In this document: piece by piece, positions 32,983 through 43,265 of the stretch | Layout: each line of letters starts with the position of its first letter | Numbering within the stretch: position 1 is the first letter of the stretch | Assembly (NCBI GenBank): GCA_026315105.1 | Contig: CM048753.1 | Span: 71,706,547-71,770,546 of the forward strand | Direction of reading: 5' to 3' | Source: Locusta migratoria | Taxonomy: Eukaryota; Arthropoda; Insecta; Orthoptera; Acrididae | DNA: 64,000 nucleotides | Notes under the pieces: model-generated | What the model saw: only the letters and a program-made list of their open reading frames with translations | Databases searched by the model: none | Told to the model about the DNA's origin: nothing | Translations under genes and position numbers: made by a program

Positions 32983-34131
32983 AAATACACATCTGAACTC
33001 CATATACCCAACATCAGATTCACTATGGAGACTGAAACGGAGGGTAAATTGCCGTTCCTTGACGTCTTGGTCAAGAGAAGAGCTGATGGCACCCTGGGTC
33101 ATAGTGTATACCGGAAGACAACCCACACTGATCTGTATTTACACGCAGACAGCTGTCACCCCCCTTCACAGAGGAATGGGCGCGCACTATCTCCGACGCA
33201 GAGAGTCTACCCCAGGAATTGGAACACCTGAGAACTGTATTTCGAAAAAATGAAAAATGGGTACTCAGAATGTCAGATTCAGCGGGCTCTCCTCCCAACC
33301 ACTACAGCACAACCTGTGGAAACGGATGAAAACACGAGGGAGGATGTAGGCACTGCGTTCGTTCCATATACCGGCGCACTCTCAGGGAAGATCGCCCGCA
33401 TTTTGAGAAAACACCAGGTTGGAACTGTTTTTTGTCCGCCGAATGAAATTCGTGCACTGGTGGGGAGCGCCAAAGATGATCTCGGTTTGAGGAAGGCCGG
33501 CGTGTACCAGATTCCGTGTCAGTGTGGAAAGTCGTACATTGAACAGACGATGCGTACCGTCGAGGATCGATGCGTTGAACACCAGAGGCACACACGATTG
33601 ATGTATCCGAGCAAGTCGGCGGTCGCTGAACATTGTTTGTCGGAGAATCATGCGATGGAGTATGAAAGCACTAGGATTCTGGTACAGACGTCGAGATACT
33701 GGGACTGCGTCGTTAGAGAGGCCGTTGAAATTCGCACAAGTGACGACCTCATAAACCGTGACTGTGGCTATAATCTTAGCAAAGCTTGGGAACCAGCGAT
33801 TGCGTTAATTAAGAGTAAATCTAGCAAACGTAACGAAGTGACGAGCACGGCGGACAGAGCCCTCACACCGACGTCATCTCAGATGCCGTCGCAATCGGTT
33901 CCACTTCGGACCGCGGAGGGGTCGCTCCGCGGGCCGAGGGTATTTAAATCGCCCGCCACCGGGCTAGAACCCAGGTCCCTTCGAGCCGCCGTAGCGTGCG
34001 GATCTCCGTGCCGGCGCGTTTCCAGGAGCTCAGTCCGTCAGTTCACCTGATGATGGCGACATGTATGATCGCCGAAACATTGTACCCGTTGGACACTATA
34101 TACCGGCAGTACACCTGTGGATATTTTGATT
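32983..34131 (+). mobile_element. Penelope-like element, 5' truncated
   Basis: Flanked by AGAAATACAG at 32973-32982 and 34132-34141. The first coding part (to about 33180) is the RT end: LPFLDVLVKRRADGTLGHSV, YRKTTHTDLYLHADSCH. After a frame break a GIY-YIG endonuclease follows (33480-33660). The 3' end carries CCTGATGATGGCGAC...GCCGAAAC (34047-34078), the usual PLE end signature. Confidence 0.92.
33250..34050 (+). CDS. PLE GIY-YIG endonuclease frame
   Basis: 266 codons. Residues about 85-110 read KAGVYQIPCQCGKSYIEQT, in which GVYQI and YIEQT stand for the GIY and YIG elements; the arginine of VEDRCVEH and the later ENHAMEYES fit the rest of the fold. The usual glycine of YIG is replaced by glutamate, which may impair activity. 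Upstream residues belong to the RT-endonuclease linker; the last 60 are low-complexity and probably not coding in the intact element. Confidence 0.8.
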   Translation: MKNGYSECQIQRALLPTTTAQPVETDENTREDVGTAFVPYTGALSGKIARILRKHQVGTVFCPPNEIRALVGSAKDDLGLRKAGVYQIPCQCGKSYIEQTMRTVEDRCVEHQRHTRLMYPSKSAVAEHCLSENHAMEYESTRILVQTSRYWDCVVREAVEIRTSDDLINRDCGYNLSKAWEPAIALIKSKSSKRNEVTSTADRALTPTSSQMPSQSVPLRTAEGSLRGPRVFKSPATGLEPRSLRAAVACGSPCRRVSRSSVRQFT

Positions 34132-34231
34132 AGAAATACAGATGATAAAGGGTATTTTGGACGAATATATTATACAAGAACTGACATGTGATTACTTTTT
34201 CACGCAAATTGGGTGCATTGATACTGAGAAA

Positions 34232-35211
34232 TCAGTACCAAGAAGAACCACCTCTGGCAGTAATAACGGCCTTGATATGCCTGGGCATTGAGTCAAACAC
34301 AGCTTGGATGGCGAGTACAGGAACAGATGCCCATGCAGCTTCAACACGATACCACAGTTCATCAAGAGTAGTGACTGGCGTATTGTGACGAGCCAGTTGC
34401 TCGGCCACCATTGACCAGACGTTTTCAGTTGGTGAGAGATCAGGAGAATGTGCTGGCCAGGGCAGCAGTCGAACATTTTCCGTATCCAGAAAGGCCCTTA
34501 CAGGACCTGTAACATGCGATTGTGCATTATCCTGCTGAAATGTAGGGTTCTCATAGGGAGCTAATGAAGGGTAAAGCCACGGGTCGTAATAAATCTGAAA
34601 TATAACGGCCACTGTTCAAAGTGCCGTCGATGCGAACAAGAGATGACCGAGACGTGTAACCAATGGCACCCCATACCATCACGCCGGGTGATATGCTAGT
34701 ATGGCGATGACGAATACACGCTTCCAAACTGCGATAACCGCGATGTCACCAAACATGGATGCGACCATCATGTTGCTGTAAACAGAGCCTGGATCCATCG
34801 GAAAAAATGACATTTTGCCATTCGTGCACTCAGTTTCGTCGATGCGTACAACATCGCAGGCGCTCCTGTCTGTGATGCAGCGTCAAGGGTAACCGCAGCC
34901 ATCGTCGCCTAGCTGACAGTCCATGCTGCTGCAAACGTCGTCGACCTGTTCGTGCAGATGGTTGTTGTCTTGCAAACGTCTCCACCTGTTGACTCACTGC
35001 TAGTGATACGAGGCCGTTGGGATCCAGCACGGCGTTCCGTATTGCCCTCCTGAACCCACCCATTCCATATTCTGCTAACAGTTATTGGATCGCGACCAAC
35101 GCGAGCAGCAATGACGCGATACGATAAACCGCAATCGCGATAGGCTACAATCCGACCTTTATCAAAGTCTGAAACGGGATGGTACGCATTTCTCCTCCTC
35201 ACACGAGGCAT
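34232..35211 (-). pseudogene. Tc1-like transposase, frameshifted
   Basis: From the ATG at 35211: MPRVRRRNAYHPVSDFDKGR, VAYRDCGLSYRVIAARVGRD, SRIWNGWVQEGNTERRAGSQ (paired helix-turn-helix DNA-binding part). Frames change near 35000 and 34820. The C-terminal part (34612-34232) keeps PTFQQDNAQSH and HSPDLSPTENVW, matching the DD34E catalytic pattern with its terminal glutamate. The start matches the second copy at 49201. Confidence 0.88.
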
Positions 35212-35441
35212 CACAACAACGCTTCACCAGGCAACGCCGGTCAACTGCTGTTTGTGTATGAGAAATCAGTTGAAACTTTCCACGTGTCAGCACGTTGTAG
35301 GTGTCGCCACCGGTGCCAACCTTGTGTGAATGCTCTGAAAAGCTAATCATTTGCATATAACAGCATCTTCTTCCTGTCGGTAAAATCTCTTGTCTGTAGC
35401 ACGTCATCTTCGTGGTGTAGCAATTTTAATGGCCAGGAGTG

Positions 35442-35531
35442 CAGAAGCTTATAAAGCGGTATGACTAATGCCTAAATGTAATTGGAAATTACGTAGAAAA
35501 ATAAAGATATCTCTTATTCTTAATGTCTCAT
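35442..35531 (+). pseudogene. Mariner transposase C-terminal end, second piece
   Basis: After the Tc1-like element the frame continues as KRYD, a stop, then CLNVIGNYVEK and a stop, which is the C-terminal signature of mariner transposases. Together with 32666-32940 it shows that the Tc1-like element landed in a mariner gene. Confidence 0.75.
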
Positions 35532-35543
35532 TCTATCTGTTTT

Positions 35544-35733
35544 GGCCGCGGTGGAGTAGCCGAGTGGTCTAAGGCGCCTAGTTGCGGAGCGCGCGGTTGC
35601 TCGCCGTCGTAGGTTCGAGTCCTCCCTAGGGCATGGGTGTGTGTGTTGTCCTTAGACTAGTTTACCTTAGTTTAAGTAGTTTGTAAGCTATGGACTGATG
35701 ACCACGCAGTTTGGTTCGATAGATTTACAAACG
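35544..35733 (+). mobile_element. SINE-B copy
   Basis: Complete SINE-B (GGCCGCGGTGGAGTAGCCGA head, B box TAGGTTCGAGTCC) with a perfect 12-bp duplication TCTATCTGTTTT (35532-35543 and 35734-35745). Confidence 0.95.
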
Positions 35734-36134
35734 TCTATCTGTTTTACTTTCATACGAAACTCTGACTACAGTCGACAGGAGAAACTTATTTTCCAACATT
35801 CCCTAGTACTTCCCATGAATTCCTCCTTCAATAAGAGACTCACAGTGCGGTATTTAATTTCAATTAATTTTTATCACTAGTTGCGTCACATCACACATAG
35901 GTGTGCCTTGTTGGAAGCTGAATCGAAATCAAACGTAGGAAAAAGGGACACACATCTAAAATGTGTAATTTCGTATCGTTTACTGAATGGTAATTGAATG
36001 TACACACCTGGAAAATGAAAAAATAACACCATGAATACGACGATCTAACAGAGGGAAAATTTATTGGCAACTACTTTGAGGATGGTATACAGAACACCAC
36101 CACACAGACAGAACCGCATGCTCGCCAGCACAGT

Positions 36135-37127
36135 AGTCTAGTTCGCGAACGAACTAGTTCGGAAGAGCGCTCTCACAGGCGAACTACGCGAACTAGTTCG
36201 CAGATTCCTCGCCTATTAGTTCGTCCGCTCCTTTTCCGAAGACTGACAGGGAACAGCGAGAAGACTTGAGAGCGTGCAGAATCGAGTGATTCCCTTCTGC
36301 CAGTTACCGTCATTTCGAGCTGAGATGCAGCTCAGCTGTAGTTTCGTAGTTCACTGCCACAAGAAATCTATTTTAAAAATAAAGTACTACAAGTACTCTC
36401 CATGCAAAGTAGTTGAATACCATTTTATCAACCATTCATGTAAATAACGAGTTTATTTGCCCAAGTATTTGATGTAAAATTGCCCAAAAATACGGGTAAT
36501 AGCACACGCTTTGGCAACACTGATTCATTATATAAAAAAGCTGTCATAAAAAAAAAGAGCTCTTTTAGTAGCGGTAGCAAAAGCCAAAAAGAGCGGACGA
36601 ACTAGAAGGAGCGGACGAACTAGGAGCAGCGGACGATTATGCCAAACGTATCTCGCTTCTTAGTTCGTTGGATTCTTTTCCGAAGACCGACGGGCAATAG
36701 CGAGACGGCGCGCAGCAGAATTAAAAATCACGTTTTTGCCTTCTGCTGATGAGAGCCATTTCGAGGTGAGCGTCTGCCTGCGAGATTACATAGTTCAGTG
36801 CTACAAAATTTCTGTTTTGATGTGTTCTGCACTCTGCAATATCTGACTAATAAATTCCATAATGCCAAGATATAGAGATAACTCTAACCTTAAACGCGAG
36901 AAATTATCCACAAACTGTTTCTTTTGGTTTGCGTGATATCGTTAGCGGCTCAAGCAGCAAGCGCATGAAGCAGCTAGGTGGGGGAACTTCTCCCTCCACC
37001 TGCATGCGCAGACCACGCCGCTCAGCCGTCACTGGGAGCGGACGAACTAAAAGAACGAACTAGTTCGCGGCAGAGACGCGAACTAAAGTGAGCGCTCCCG
37101 ATCGCGAACTATTATGCGCAAGTCTAC
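36135..37127. mobile_element. Non-coding DNA element rich in GAACTAGTTCG
   Basis: Ends are related in inverted form (AGTCTAGTTCGCGAAC left; GTAGACTTGCGCATAATAG reverse-complemented right; both followed by GAGCGCTC-type text). AGCACAGT lies on both sides (36127-36134 and 37128-37135), an 8-bp duplication. Inside, GAACTAGTTCG and AGCGGACGAACTA recur many times, and a block of about 170 bp (36230-36360) is repeated loosely at 36660-36830. No coding frame. An 8-bp duplication would fit hAT- or P-type elements. A second copy, inverted, lies at 54.95-56.81 kb. Confidence 0.7.
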
Positions 37128-37135
37128 AGCACAGT

Positions 37136-37624
37136 CCCCAGAGGACTCGAAATGTCGACTCTAGTACACTGTAGACCCTCATTCTGTAGCAATGTAAGCA
37201 GCAGTTCTCCTACTGAGACGATTTTTCACCGGATGCATCAACTGGGCAAGATTTCAAGCCGGTCGTGCAGACCACGCCAGATGAAGTTTCATCTGGACAC
37301 AAACAGATCTGGTGATAGTGCTTGTGGCGCTTTTTATGCACGACACTAAAGCTCCTCTTCGGCTGTTCAGTGGTAGATATTTTAAATTGCTCGCCTACCA
37401 CTAAATCACCATGAAAATAATATTAGGACGTCTGGTTTTTACACGTCCAGGAAACTAGACGTGTGACACTTTTCGTATTACACTCATTTATTTTTCCATT
37501 CTTGTGGCTGCTTGTTACATAATGACAAAAGTAAGACTGCATGTTAACAACATAATTACTACACTTACACTGACTGACAACTCCTCAACTGACTTAGGAC
37601 TGACTTTACAACTCTTCAACTCCC
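37136..37624. other. No feature recognised
   Basis: Unique-looking sequence without coding signal; ends against a LINE fragment. Confidence 0.4.
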
Positions 37625-37852
37625 GAGTTCCTATGTTCCTCCTGAATCAAAACTAATCTTCCCCGAGGTCAGCTTCAACCAGCTTTTCCATTCTACTGCA
37701 GATAATTCGTGTTAAAATATTGCAACCATGACTTATAAAACTGATGGTTCTCTAATTTTCACACCTGACTGCGCCCGATTTCTTTGGAATAGGGATTATT
37801 ACATTTTTCTTAAAGTCTCTCTCAAACATCCTACACACTAGTTCAAATAGTT
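37625..37852 (-). pseudogene. RTE-like LINE (family e) RT fragment
   Basis: The plus strand is the close antisense match of 7965-8195 (CCTCCTGAATCAAAACTAATC, ACTGATGGTTCTCTAATTTTCACACC), i.e. the RT region around DQFRFRRN and CENYRTISV. Both ends are truncated. Confidence 0.75.
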
Positions 37853-38342
37853 AGAATATTTATATTTGATAAATTTATTCATGAAACATACATAAATCTT
37901 GCTTTACGTAAAGGTACACTAAATTGTGACAAATGCAATAATAGATTTCTCGTATCGAAACAAACAATACAAAAGACTGTAAGTAAACAACAATTAGCGC
38001 GGTATTAATATATGTTTCCATTATTTGGAATTGTTAAATCAAAGCAACTAATCAATTCTACAGACAGCAAAATACTACATTACGATCAGTACATTACAGA
38101 AGACCTCAAATATTATTAGTTAACAATTTCGTTAACAAACATTATGGTCCAACATTAAACTTAGGACTTTCAATAATTAATTAATTTATTTTGTTCATTA
38201 AAAGACCCAAGTATTGAAAGTGATTATGTGACCAGCCAGAAGTGCCTTAAAATGCGTATATAATACAAACACGGAGTATTAGGGCATAAACCACGATCAA
38301 TTATGGTATCGAACAATTCATTTATTCAAATAAGCGAGATTT
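37853..38342. other. No feature recognised
   Basis: AT-rich sequence between an RTE fragment and the dispersed SINE. Confidence 0.4.
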
Positions 38343-38508
38343 TCTAAGATATGTACATTAATATTTATAGAATATGTGAGATCAACTGCGATTGGACAAA
38401 GCTGAAAATGTGTACCCAGCCGGGATTCGAACCCGGGTCTCCTGCTTTCTAGGCAGTTGCGCTGACCCCCACTGGGGACACAGTGATCACCGCACCTGCA
38501 AGGACTAC
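38343..38508 (-). mobile_element. Dispersed SINE related to the satellite core
   Basis: Reverse complement: CCTTGCAGGTGCGGTGATCA, tRNA-like core with a consensus B box GGTTCGAATCC, then ATTTTCAGCTTTGTCCAATC and ATTCTATAAATATTAATG. It matches the satellite from about base 180 to 345 of each unit. It lacks four bases of the A box but keeps a better B box and T stem than the satellite copies. A TA microsatellite follows immediately. Confidence 0.88.
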
Positions 38509-38510
38509 CC

Positions 38511-38512
<2 letters not shown>

Positions 38513-38557
<45 letters not shown>
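38513..38557. repeat. (TA)n microsatellite
   Basis: About 22 AT units directly beside the dispersed SINE. Confidence 0.93.
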
Positions 38558-38558
<1 letters not shown>

Positions 38559-39119
38559 GTTACATGCTGGACATTGTATTTGGCGGAAACCTTGAAGATC
38601 ATGTTGGTTGGTACGGGTTACATGTGGACATGCACTGTCCTGTTGGAAAAGTATATCGCTTTGTTGATTCATTAACTGAAGCAAGATAGGTTGATTGGTG
38701 GTTTCACTGCACCGAGCACTGTTCAATGTTGCCTCGACGATCACTAGGGGAGAACGGCCAGTGTGTCATTTGATCCCCACGCCATTATGCACGATCATGC
38801 GTCTCGTTAGGGCGTTTACCACTCACGCCCCAACATCCTTCAGCCCAGCTCCAGTGATGTCGCGATACGCACTTATCGAACGACATCTACATCTACATCC
38901 ATACTCCGCAAGCCACCCGACGGTGTGTGGCTGAGGGTACCTTGAGTACTCTATCGGTTCCCCCTCCTATTCCAGTCCCGTATTCTTCGCGGAAAAAAAG
39001 ATTGTCGGTATGCCTCTATGTGGGCTCTAATCTCTTTGATTTTTATCTTGACGATCTCTTCGCGAGATATACGTAGGAGGGAGCAATATACTGCTAGACT
39101 CCTCGGTAAAGGTATGTTC

Positions 39120-40237
39120 ACAGTCTAACATATACAGTCGCGACACTCACTGCTGTAAAAGTTGTTACCAACTGACAGTTGCTGCGACACTAGCGCTCCT
39201 AGCGGTGGACAAGCTGCCGAAGTAGTGATGTTTGTTTATAATCGCTTTTGTACGTAATTAACGAAATACTTACTATAATTTTTGCGTTACAAACATTATT
39301 AAAATACCGAGAGACAAACATAATACGGAAATTAATATAAAAACAGCCTAATTTAAATGATTCAGTGGTATAAAGTACAACTCCGTCATGAACAAATACT
39401 TACGAATATGTGTATAGTTGCAGCTTATTCTGCTGAAAGTAAGTTGCATATAAACATAATGGTATAATAGATTTCTATTATGGGCTGTTCTTACTATGAC
39501 AGCCAGTTTTTGACGTGTATCAATTCGGTATGGAGTCTAATGATTCCCACATTTTTACACGTCACTCGTCTTTCCAAATGTGCATATTCTTTTAACTGTA
39601 ATTACTTTAGCTTTAAATAACCAATGTTTTGATTATTCTTGCCGTTTGTGGTTCAGATGTAGCAACAATTGTGGAATTGGGTTCTTCTTTGTTGGAAAAC
39701 AGTTTGGTTGCTTTTATCGCTTTATTGCCATGTCTGTGACGTTTTTCCTTCAGCTACTGCTGTGATGGTTGATTTGGTACGTTAAATGCCGTATTTATGT
39801 TTCCTATGTTCCACCCTCACCGATTTTACTGGAATTGTAATGAAGAATACTTACCGTTCCTGCGTAGAAATTGACGTCTCTCTGGTGTTTCCTAGGCATT
39901 CTTATTTTTATTTGAACATGAAATTACTCATTTAAAGCCTGTATGTTACATGATGATTGTAAATTAAGTGTCCTGTAATGTACCGTTCGTACCATGTCAG
40001 GGATCTTACGAAACCTAAGAAAGACAAATGGGAAGCTATTTTTAAATTATTACCTATTTATAAGGCACTACATACGTTCCCTAATGTAAAAAGTATGCTG
40101 AAATTAATTTAAACGATACTATTCGCACTCATTAACTATCGTATTCAGAAACGTAGCTTGCCGGCCGCTTGGAGCGCTGCTATCGCAGCGTATAACAAAA
40201 ATCTGTGGAAGTGTCGTGACTGTATATGTTAGACTGT
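39120..40237. mobile_element. MULE-like (9-bp TSD) non-autonomous DNA transposon
   Basis: Perfect 20-bp terminal inverted repeat ACAGTCTAACATATACAGTC, extending with one mismatch through CGACACT and more loosely to about 100 bp (both ends contain GCGCTCC..AGCGG..CAAGCT). A perfect 9-bp direct repeat GGTATGTTC lies on both sides (39111-39119 and 40238-40246). Nine-base duplications with long inverted ends point to the Mutator-like group; Merlin is an alternative. The 1118-bp interior has no transposase. Confidence 0.85.
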
Positions 40238-40313
40238 GGTATGTTCTCGAAACTTCGACAAAAGCCCGTACCGAGCGACAGAGCGTCTCTCCTGCAGTCT
40301 TCCACTGGAGTTT

Positions 40314-41206
40314 AATGATCACTAGCTGAAAACCCGGTGCTTCCCGGGTATTTATTTATTTATTCCTGCCATTTTTCAGGTATATATTCGTTTGTATAAG
40401 AGCTATATGTCTGTAAAATCTCTTGGGAATACAATTAGTAGTAAATAAGTAATAGATTAAAACTTGGAACGTGATGGAGTTGTTTTCCTTGGGCGTTACC
40501 TTTTATGTGCTCATATCTCATGAACTACGTGTCGTACTGTGATACAACTTAGAAGGTACACTCACCTATATGAGTGTATACTGTATGTAAAATTTCCTGC
40601 GGCTACAATTTGTAGTGTAGAAATTATAAATTGTAACGTCATACCGAGAGCCGTAGTTTTACTCCATAAACAGCGGAAAAGTAGTAACCAAGAAACTTTT
40701 TTCCTTTCATCATTTTACTGTGGTTGCCAGCGAGAAAAGGTTAATAAAGGTTTGAAATTATGTTTAAATTTTATTGCAAGTCGCTAAGTACTGTCATTGT
40801 CATAGAGTGTATTTCGAAAGTCTCGCCGCATTATATGGCATTTTTTGCGATTTCTATTGGTTATGATGTACTATCTTTTGAACCATGTGCCGTAAGTGAT
40901 TCTTAACCCTGCAGCAATTGTTACCTCACGGTAAGGAATGTGTGTACCAAATTTGGTTGAAATCGGTAGAATGGCTTAGGAGAAAATGAGCAGCATTGTC
41001 GCAAAATGCAGCAGTTTTACGCGCATCTCATTGTTTCTGACGGCATATCTCGTCGACTATGTATCGTATGTGATTCTTACACTTACGGCGACCGTTCTTA
41101 TGGATTGAAGCTTACTTGTATAATATTTGAGAAAGATCGGATCAAAACTATAGATTTGTATGCAACTCATACAAACATACCGACAATCTGCTTTATATAT
41201 TAGATC
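40314..41206. mobile_element. Unclassified insertion with CTAGCTGAAAACCCGG start
   Basis: Fills the gap between two pieces of the family-c LINE. It begins near ACTAGCTGAAAACCCGGTGC and ends at CTGCTTTATATATTAGAT, a start and end I remember from a common insect repeat. Internal text repeats loosely (CATATCTC..GAACTA / GGCATATCTCGTCGACTA). No coding frame. Confidence 0.5.
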
Positions 41207-41430
41207 TCCGTAACGCTTTCACGATTACCAAATGATCCTGTAACGAAGCGCGCTGCTCTCCGTTGGATCTTTTCTACTTCCTCTATCAACCCCGTGGTAC
41301 AGTTGTTAAACTATTCAACGTTTCAGTCTTTCGGTACGGAACGTTAGCTGATCGAGCGGTTATATAACTACGTATAGGGCTATTGCATCAGCATACTCCG
41401 AAAGGAACCCAGAACCGAGAACTTCTAAAT

Positions 41431-42716
41431 TGATTGTGTGAACCATAACATCCTTTTAAGTAAATTAGAATTCTATGGGGTCACGGGAAATGCTGCAAAA
41501 TGGTTCAAGTCGTACCTCACTAACAGGAAACAAAGGGTGTCAGTGCAAGTGACTAGTGAATTAGGCCAACAGTCATCATCGGGTTGGGAAGAAATTACAT
41601 GTGGTGTCCCACAAGGATCCATCTTAGGGCCATTGCTTTTTCTTGTGTACATTAATGATCTCTCATCAGTTACACTACCAGAAGCAGAGTTCGTTTTGTT
41701 TGCAGATGATACAAGTATTGCAATAAAGAGTAAGTCAAGTATATTAATAGAAAAGTCTGCTAATGATATTTTCATGAACATTAATAAATGGTTTAAAGCC
41801 AACTCATTGTCATTAAACTTTGAAAAGACGCACTACATGCAGTTCAGAACATGTAAGAGATTTCCTGACAGCATATGCATTAAATATGAAGAAGAGCAGA
41901 TAGAAGAGGTTGACAGAATTAAATTCCTGGGATTACAGCTTGATAATAAATTTAGTTGGGAGGAGCACACCACAGAACTGCAGAAACGACTCAACAAATC
42001 TGTATTTTCAATACGAGTGTTATCAGACATAGGAGACATTAAAATAACAAAGCTTGCATACTTTGCTTACTTTCATTCCTTAATGTCATATGGTATAATA
42101 TTTTGGGGTAACTCTTCAAGTCAGTCAAAAGTCTTCAGAGTCCAAAAACGTGTAATACGTATTATTTGTGGAGTAAATTCACGGACGTCTTGTAGAAGCC
42201 TCTTCAAAGAACTGGGTATATTAACTACTGCCTCTCAGTATATTTATTTCTTAATGAAATTTGTCATAAATAATATATCCCTTTTCCCAACAAACAGCTC
42301 AGTTCATACATACAATACTAGAAATAAAAATGATCTACACAAGGATTTAAAAGCACTTACTTTAGTTCAAAAAGGGGTCCACTACTCAGGAACACACATT
42401 TTCAATAATTTACCATCAAGTATAAAAAATTTAGCTACCAATAAAGATCAGTTTAAGAGGAACCTAAAAGACTTTCTAGTGGCCAACTCCTTCTACTCCA
42501 TTAGTGAATTTCTAAATTGTACCAAATGATGCATGCACTCATACTATATTAGTATTATTATATTATCAGAAAAAAAATTATGTATCTGTATTTATATTAT
42601 TAGTATTATTTGTTATTCAACTTGTAAATTTTGTTTCTTGACATGTTCCACATCCACGAGGATCCCCTCAATATGGATCTACGGAACAAATAAATAATCT
42701 AATCTAATCTAATCTA
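41431..42716 (+). mobile_element. CR1/jockey-like LINE (family d), 5' truncated, (TCTAA)n tail
   Basis: Starts inside RT motif A (the codons before NHNILLSKLEF), continues as one open frame to 42529, then about 160 bp of 3' untranslated sequence ending in repeated TCTAA units (42692-42716). It interrupts the family-c LINE. A short tail repeat in place of poly-A is normal for CR1-like elements. Confidence 0.88.
41438..42529 (+). CDS. Reverse transcriptase C-terminal two-thirds, intact frame
   Basis: 363 codons with no stop or frameshift. RT motif B is at residues 56-67 (GVPQGSILGPLL), the catalytic FADD at 88-91, the thumb at about 118-165 (LNFEKTHYMQF, KFLGLQLDNKFSWEEH), and a C-terminal domain follows (YFHSLMSYGIIFWGNSSSQ, RVQKRVIRIICGV, LPSSIKNLATNKDQFKRNLK). 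The endonuclease, the RT fingers and motif A are missing, so the copy cannot move by itself. The first methionine is fortuitous. Clean coding suggests recent insertion. Confidence 0.9.
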   Translation: MNHNILLSKLEFYGVTGNAAKWFKSYLTNRKQRVSVQVTSELGQQSSSGWEEITCGVPQGSILGPLLFLVYINDLSSVTLPEAEFVLFADDTSIAIKSKSSILIEKSANDIFMNINKWFKANSLSLNFEKTHYMQFRTCKRFPDSICIKYEEEQIEEVDRIKFLGLQLDNKFSWEEHTTELQKRLNKSVFSIRVLSDIGDIKITKLAYFAYFHSLMSYGIIFWGNSSSQSKVFRVQKRVIRIICGVNSRTSCRSLFKELGILTTASQYIYFLMKFVINNISLFPTNSSVHTYNTRNKNDLHKDLKALTLVQKGVHYSGTHIFNNLPSSIKNLATNKDQFKRNLKDFLVANSFYSISEFLNCTK

Positions 42717-42753
42717 AACACATGCTTGCAGCTGTTCTTGATACGAATTCTGC

Positions 42754-42908
42754 GCCGGCCACGGTGACAGAGCGGTCTGCGGCGCGCCAGTCACGTTTTG
42801 CACGGCCACTACGGTCGGGGGTTCGAATCCTCCCTTGCGCATGGATATTTGTGTCGACTTTAGTGGTAGCTAGTTCACAAGTAGGCTCTACAAACATTTG
42901 ATTTTTGA
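42754..42908 (+). mobile_element. SINE-A copy with 3' deletion
   Basis: Flanked by ACGAATTCTGC (42743-42753 and 42909-42919). About 40 bp before the tail are missing. Confidence 0.92.
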
Positions 42909-43265
42909 ACGAATTCTGCTTTGTTTTCTTTTGTGAAGGAATTTCGGAACGCTGTGTCATCAATTATGCTTTAGCAGAACTGTAATCAATAGCATCATCG
43001 TTACAATCGCGTAATGAAGGTATTGCTTGTGTTTTACCTCTAGTATACTTTACACACAACCAGAATTTCTTAGGATTCTCTACCAAATTACGTGACAGGG
43101 TTTCGTTGTGGAATTTATTATACGCTTCTCGCATTGAAGTTCGAGTTTCTGTAAGAGACTGCCAGTCTTGATAATTTTGTGTCCGTTTGGCATGCTTTTT
43201 TCTTTGCTTTTGCGAGATTGATGTAGTCTGTTTAGTGTACCACGGCGGGTCAGCCCCTATTTTGT

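Larger units (their letters stand above)
32941..35441 (-). mobile_element. Tc1-like DNA transposon, with a PLE inserted near one end
   Basis: Terminal inverted repeats CACTACTGGCCATTAAAATT (left) and, reverse-complemented, CACTCCTGGCCATTAAAATT (right), with TA before the left end and a mutated TA (CA) after the right. The transposase runs on the minus strand (35211-34232). The PLE at 32983-34131 lies between the left terminal repeat and the end of the transposase. Confidence 0.9.
38883..43265 (-). pseudogene. CR1-like LINE (family c), dismembered by later insertions
   Basis: Four minus-strand pieces lie in the expected order: 3' tail and C-terminus (38883-39119), the next C-terminal piece (40238-40313), a further piece with a jump from RT end to RT start (41207-41430), and the endonuclease-RT linker (about 42720-43265: PPWYTKQTTSISQKQRKKHA, SMREAYNKFHNETLSRNLVE, NPKKFWLCVKYTRGKTQA). 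They are separated by a MULE-like element, an unnamed element, another LINE and a SINE. The RT core is deleted. Confidence 0.72.

Noticed and set aside
33279..33651. Minus-strand frames over the PLE endonuclease
   Set aside because: Antisense of the GIY-YIG coding region; no motif of their own.
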